The notes under the pieces: generated by a model | What the model saw: the letters and a program-made list of their open reading frames with translations, nothing else | Database searches by the model: none | Told to the model about the DNA's origin: nothing | Assembly (NCBI RefSeq): GCF_002104995.1 | Contig: NW_024468250.1 | Coordinates: 992,001-1,056,000, forward strand | Direction: 5' to 3' | Length of the DNA stretch: 64,000 nt | DNA from: Linderina pennispora | Taxonomy: Eukaryota; Kickxellomycota; Kickxellomycetes; Kickxellales; Kickxellaceae | Part shown: positions 63,001-64,000 of the stretch, piece by piece | How positions within the stretch are numbered: the stretch's first letter is position 1 | Layout of the letters: each line of letters opens with the position of its first letter | Program-made: the position numbers and the translations under genes

Positions 63001-64000
63001 TGAACAGTGGGTTGGGGAGCTCGATGTGCGCCTGGAGCAGGTGCTTGCCACCCGTCTGTCCAGCGCCCTGCAGGCGTGGATCAAGGAGTTCCGCCGTGCG
63101 CCGGCTGTCGGTGACGAAGACGATGACGACACAATTGGTGCCGACGATAACAAGATCTCGCGCCGGCTGCAGCGCAGTCTGGGGGTAGAGGGCGGCGCAC
63201 GCAATGGCAGCGGGCGTGACAAGAGCGCACAGCGACAGGAGAGCGAGGCGGAGGAGGTCATGCCGCAGCTGCGCACGCTGGTGCATGAGCTGCGGATCAA
63301 GAACCAGATCATGTACCTTGATCCTCCCCTGGAGAATGCGCGTGCCTCGTGGGTGCAGCAGCTGCATGCCTGGCTCTCGGTCATCTGCCAGCAGCGGCGC
63401 CCGCAGGCTGCGCGCTACGAGGTGGTGGCAAATACCGACGAAGACCTCGAGTACGACAACCTGACGCTCGAGTACGACCCAGGCACTGCTGTGACAGCCA
63501 CCAACAGGATCACGACAGCCGGGCCGCAGGCACGGTCGTACAAGGACCTGCTGTCCCGGCTGCCTAACAGCAGCCTGAATGAGGCGTACCAGTCGATCGA
63601 GGAGCTGACGCGGCAGGCAGCTGCGTATGTGCAGATCTGGCTGCAGTACCAGGCACTGTGGGACCTGCAGCTGGACCATATGGTCAAGTTCCTGGGCGAC
63701 GATCTGACGCGCTGGCAGTCGATGCTACTGGAGATCAAGCGCGCGCGCTCGACCTTTGACAACTCGGAGACAGCCAAGTTCATCGGCGCGCACTGCATCG
63801 TCGACTATGAGCAGGTGCAGAGCAAGGTCAACGCCAAGTACGACAACTGGCAGCGCGAGATCCTGAACAAGTTTGGGCAGAAGCTTGGCCAGGCGATGCG
63901 CGACACCTGCCAGGCAATCTCGAGCGCTCGCCACGAGCTTGAGTCCCACTCGGCCGAGTCGAGCACTACCTCTGAGGTTGTCACGTTCATCACCTTCGTG
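60090..64000 (+). CDS. Cytoplasmic dynein 1 heavy chain, N-terminal part (runs off the window)
   Basis: Minus-end microtubule motor for nuclear, spindle and vesicle transport. The ATG at 60090 (MEDIGGPGAASGTELERS) opens the tail domain. Two insertions (near 60583 and 62651) are counted. The region LLHLQQNMEIPEIVLSIHPV, WIKEIQKVTKLDRDPASG, ILKAAKRFHATVSFRTDTGL and NVLMKDFPINELLSATDV is the strongly conserved DHC N1 tail that dimerises and binds intermediate chains. About 1,300 residues are present; the linker and AAA motor lie beyond the window. The Asp-rich run DDDDDF near residue 46 is unusual for the tail. Confidence 0.93.

Noticed and set aside
1-64000. CRISPR array, prophage, insertion sequence or bacterial operon features
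   Set aside because: No regularly spaced identical repeats, transposase motifs or bacterial gene layout; the window is eukaryotic.
1-64000. tRNA or rRNA genes
   Set aside because: I looked for the GGTTCGANTCC box and for conserved rRNA stretches and saw none, but a covariance search would be needed to be sure.

Overview
The window looks like nuclear DNA of an early-diverging filamentous fungus. The evidence is a set of eukaryotic genes (cytoplasmic dynein heavy chain, CCT theta, eIF1, an RCE1-type CAAX protease, mitochondrial acyl-CoA dehydrogenase), sparse short introns with GTAAGT-like donors, many small GPI-anchored alanine/serine-rich surface proteins, and a large set of 7TM and 7TM-RGS receptors. 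Placement in Zoopagomycota (Kickxellales-like) is a guess from overall gene style, not something the sequence proves.

Reading frames are broken throughout. In the 21 genes where homology or a paralog let me follow the frame, I count about 44 single-base insertions and 5 deletions. After counting these, every such complete gene has a length divisible by three and its protein similarity continues in the new frame. This insertion-heavy pattern fits uncorrected long-read error better than mass gene death. Coordinates below run from the true ATG to the true stop across these shifts. Three members of the receptor array are different: two carry in-frame stops not explained by indels and two are truncated, so I call them pseudogenes.

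Layout. 0.2-5.5 kb: a tubby-C-like protein, two Hsp20-like proteins flanking an aldo/keto reductase, and medium-chain acyl-CoA dehydrogenase. 5.8-10.2 kb: a YdcZ-type transporter, a 7TM-RGS receptor and a cytochrome P450. 11.2-25.2 kb: a same-strand (minus) array of nine related 7TM genes, six apparently functional and three decayed. 25.9-28.3 kb: a disordered nuclear-type protein and a D-amino-acid oxidase. 28.8-32.2 kb: three tandem GPI-anchored surface proteins. 32.6-35.3 kb: a TM1-only relic and a full copy of a second 7TM-RGS receptor. 35.3-38.9 kb: a gene-poor gap. 38.9-41.4 kb: two more GPI-type proteins. 41.4-44.2 kb: RCE1-like protease and CCT8. 44.8-47.0 kb: a Git3/Gpr1-like GPCR. 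47.3-50 kb: a small cysteine-containing secreted peptide, a class II aldolase/adducin protein and eIF1. 51-59.4 kb: four more GPI-type proteins, a second D-amino-acid oxidase with a peroxisomal signal, and a membrane RING-H2 protein. 60.1 kb to the end: the N-terminal part of dynein-1 heavy chain.

The strongest candidate for something undescribed is the receptor system. The nine-gene 7TM array appears to be an RGS-less branch of the same superfamily as the two 7TM-RGS proteins that bracket it, with a conserved post-TM7 motif and a recurrent basic-hydrophobic extreme C-terminus. Together with the Git3-like GPCR and the family of GPI-anchored surface proteins, this makes the region rich in cell-surface sensing genes.
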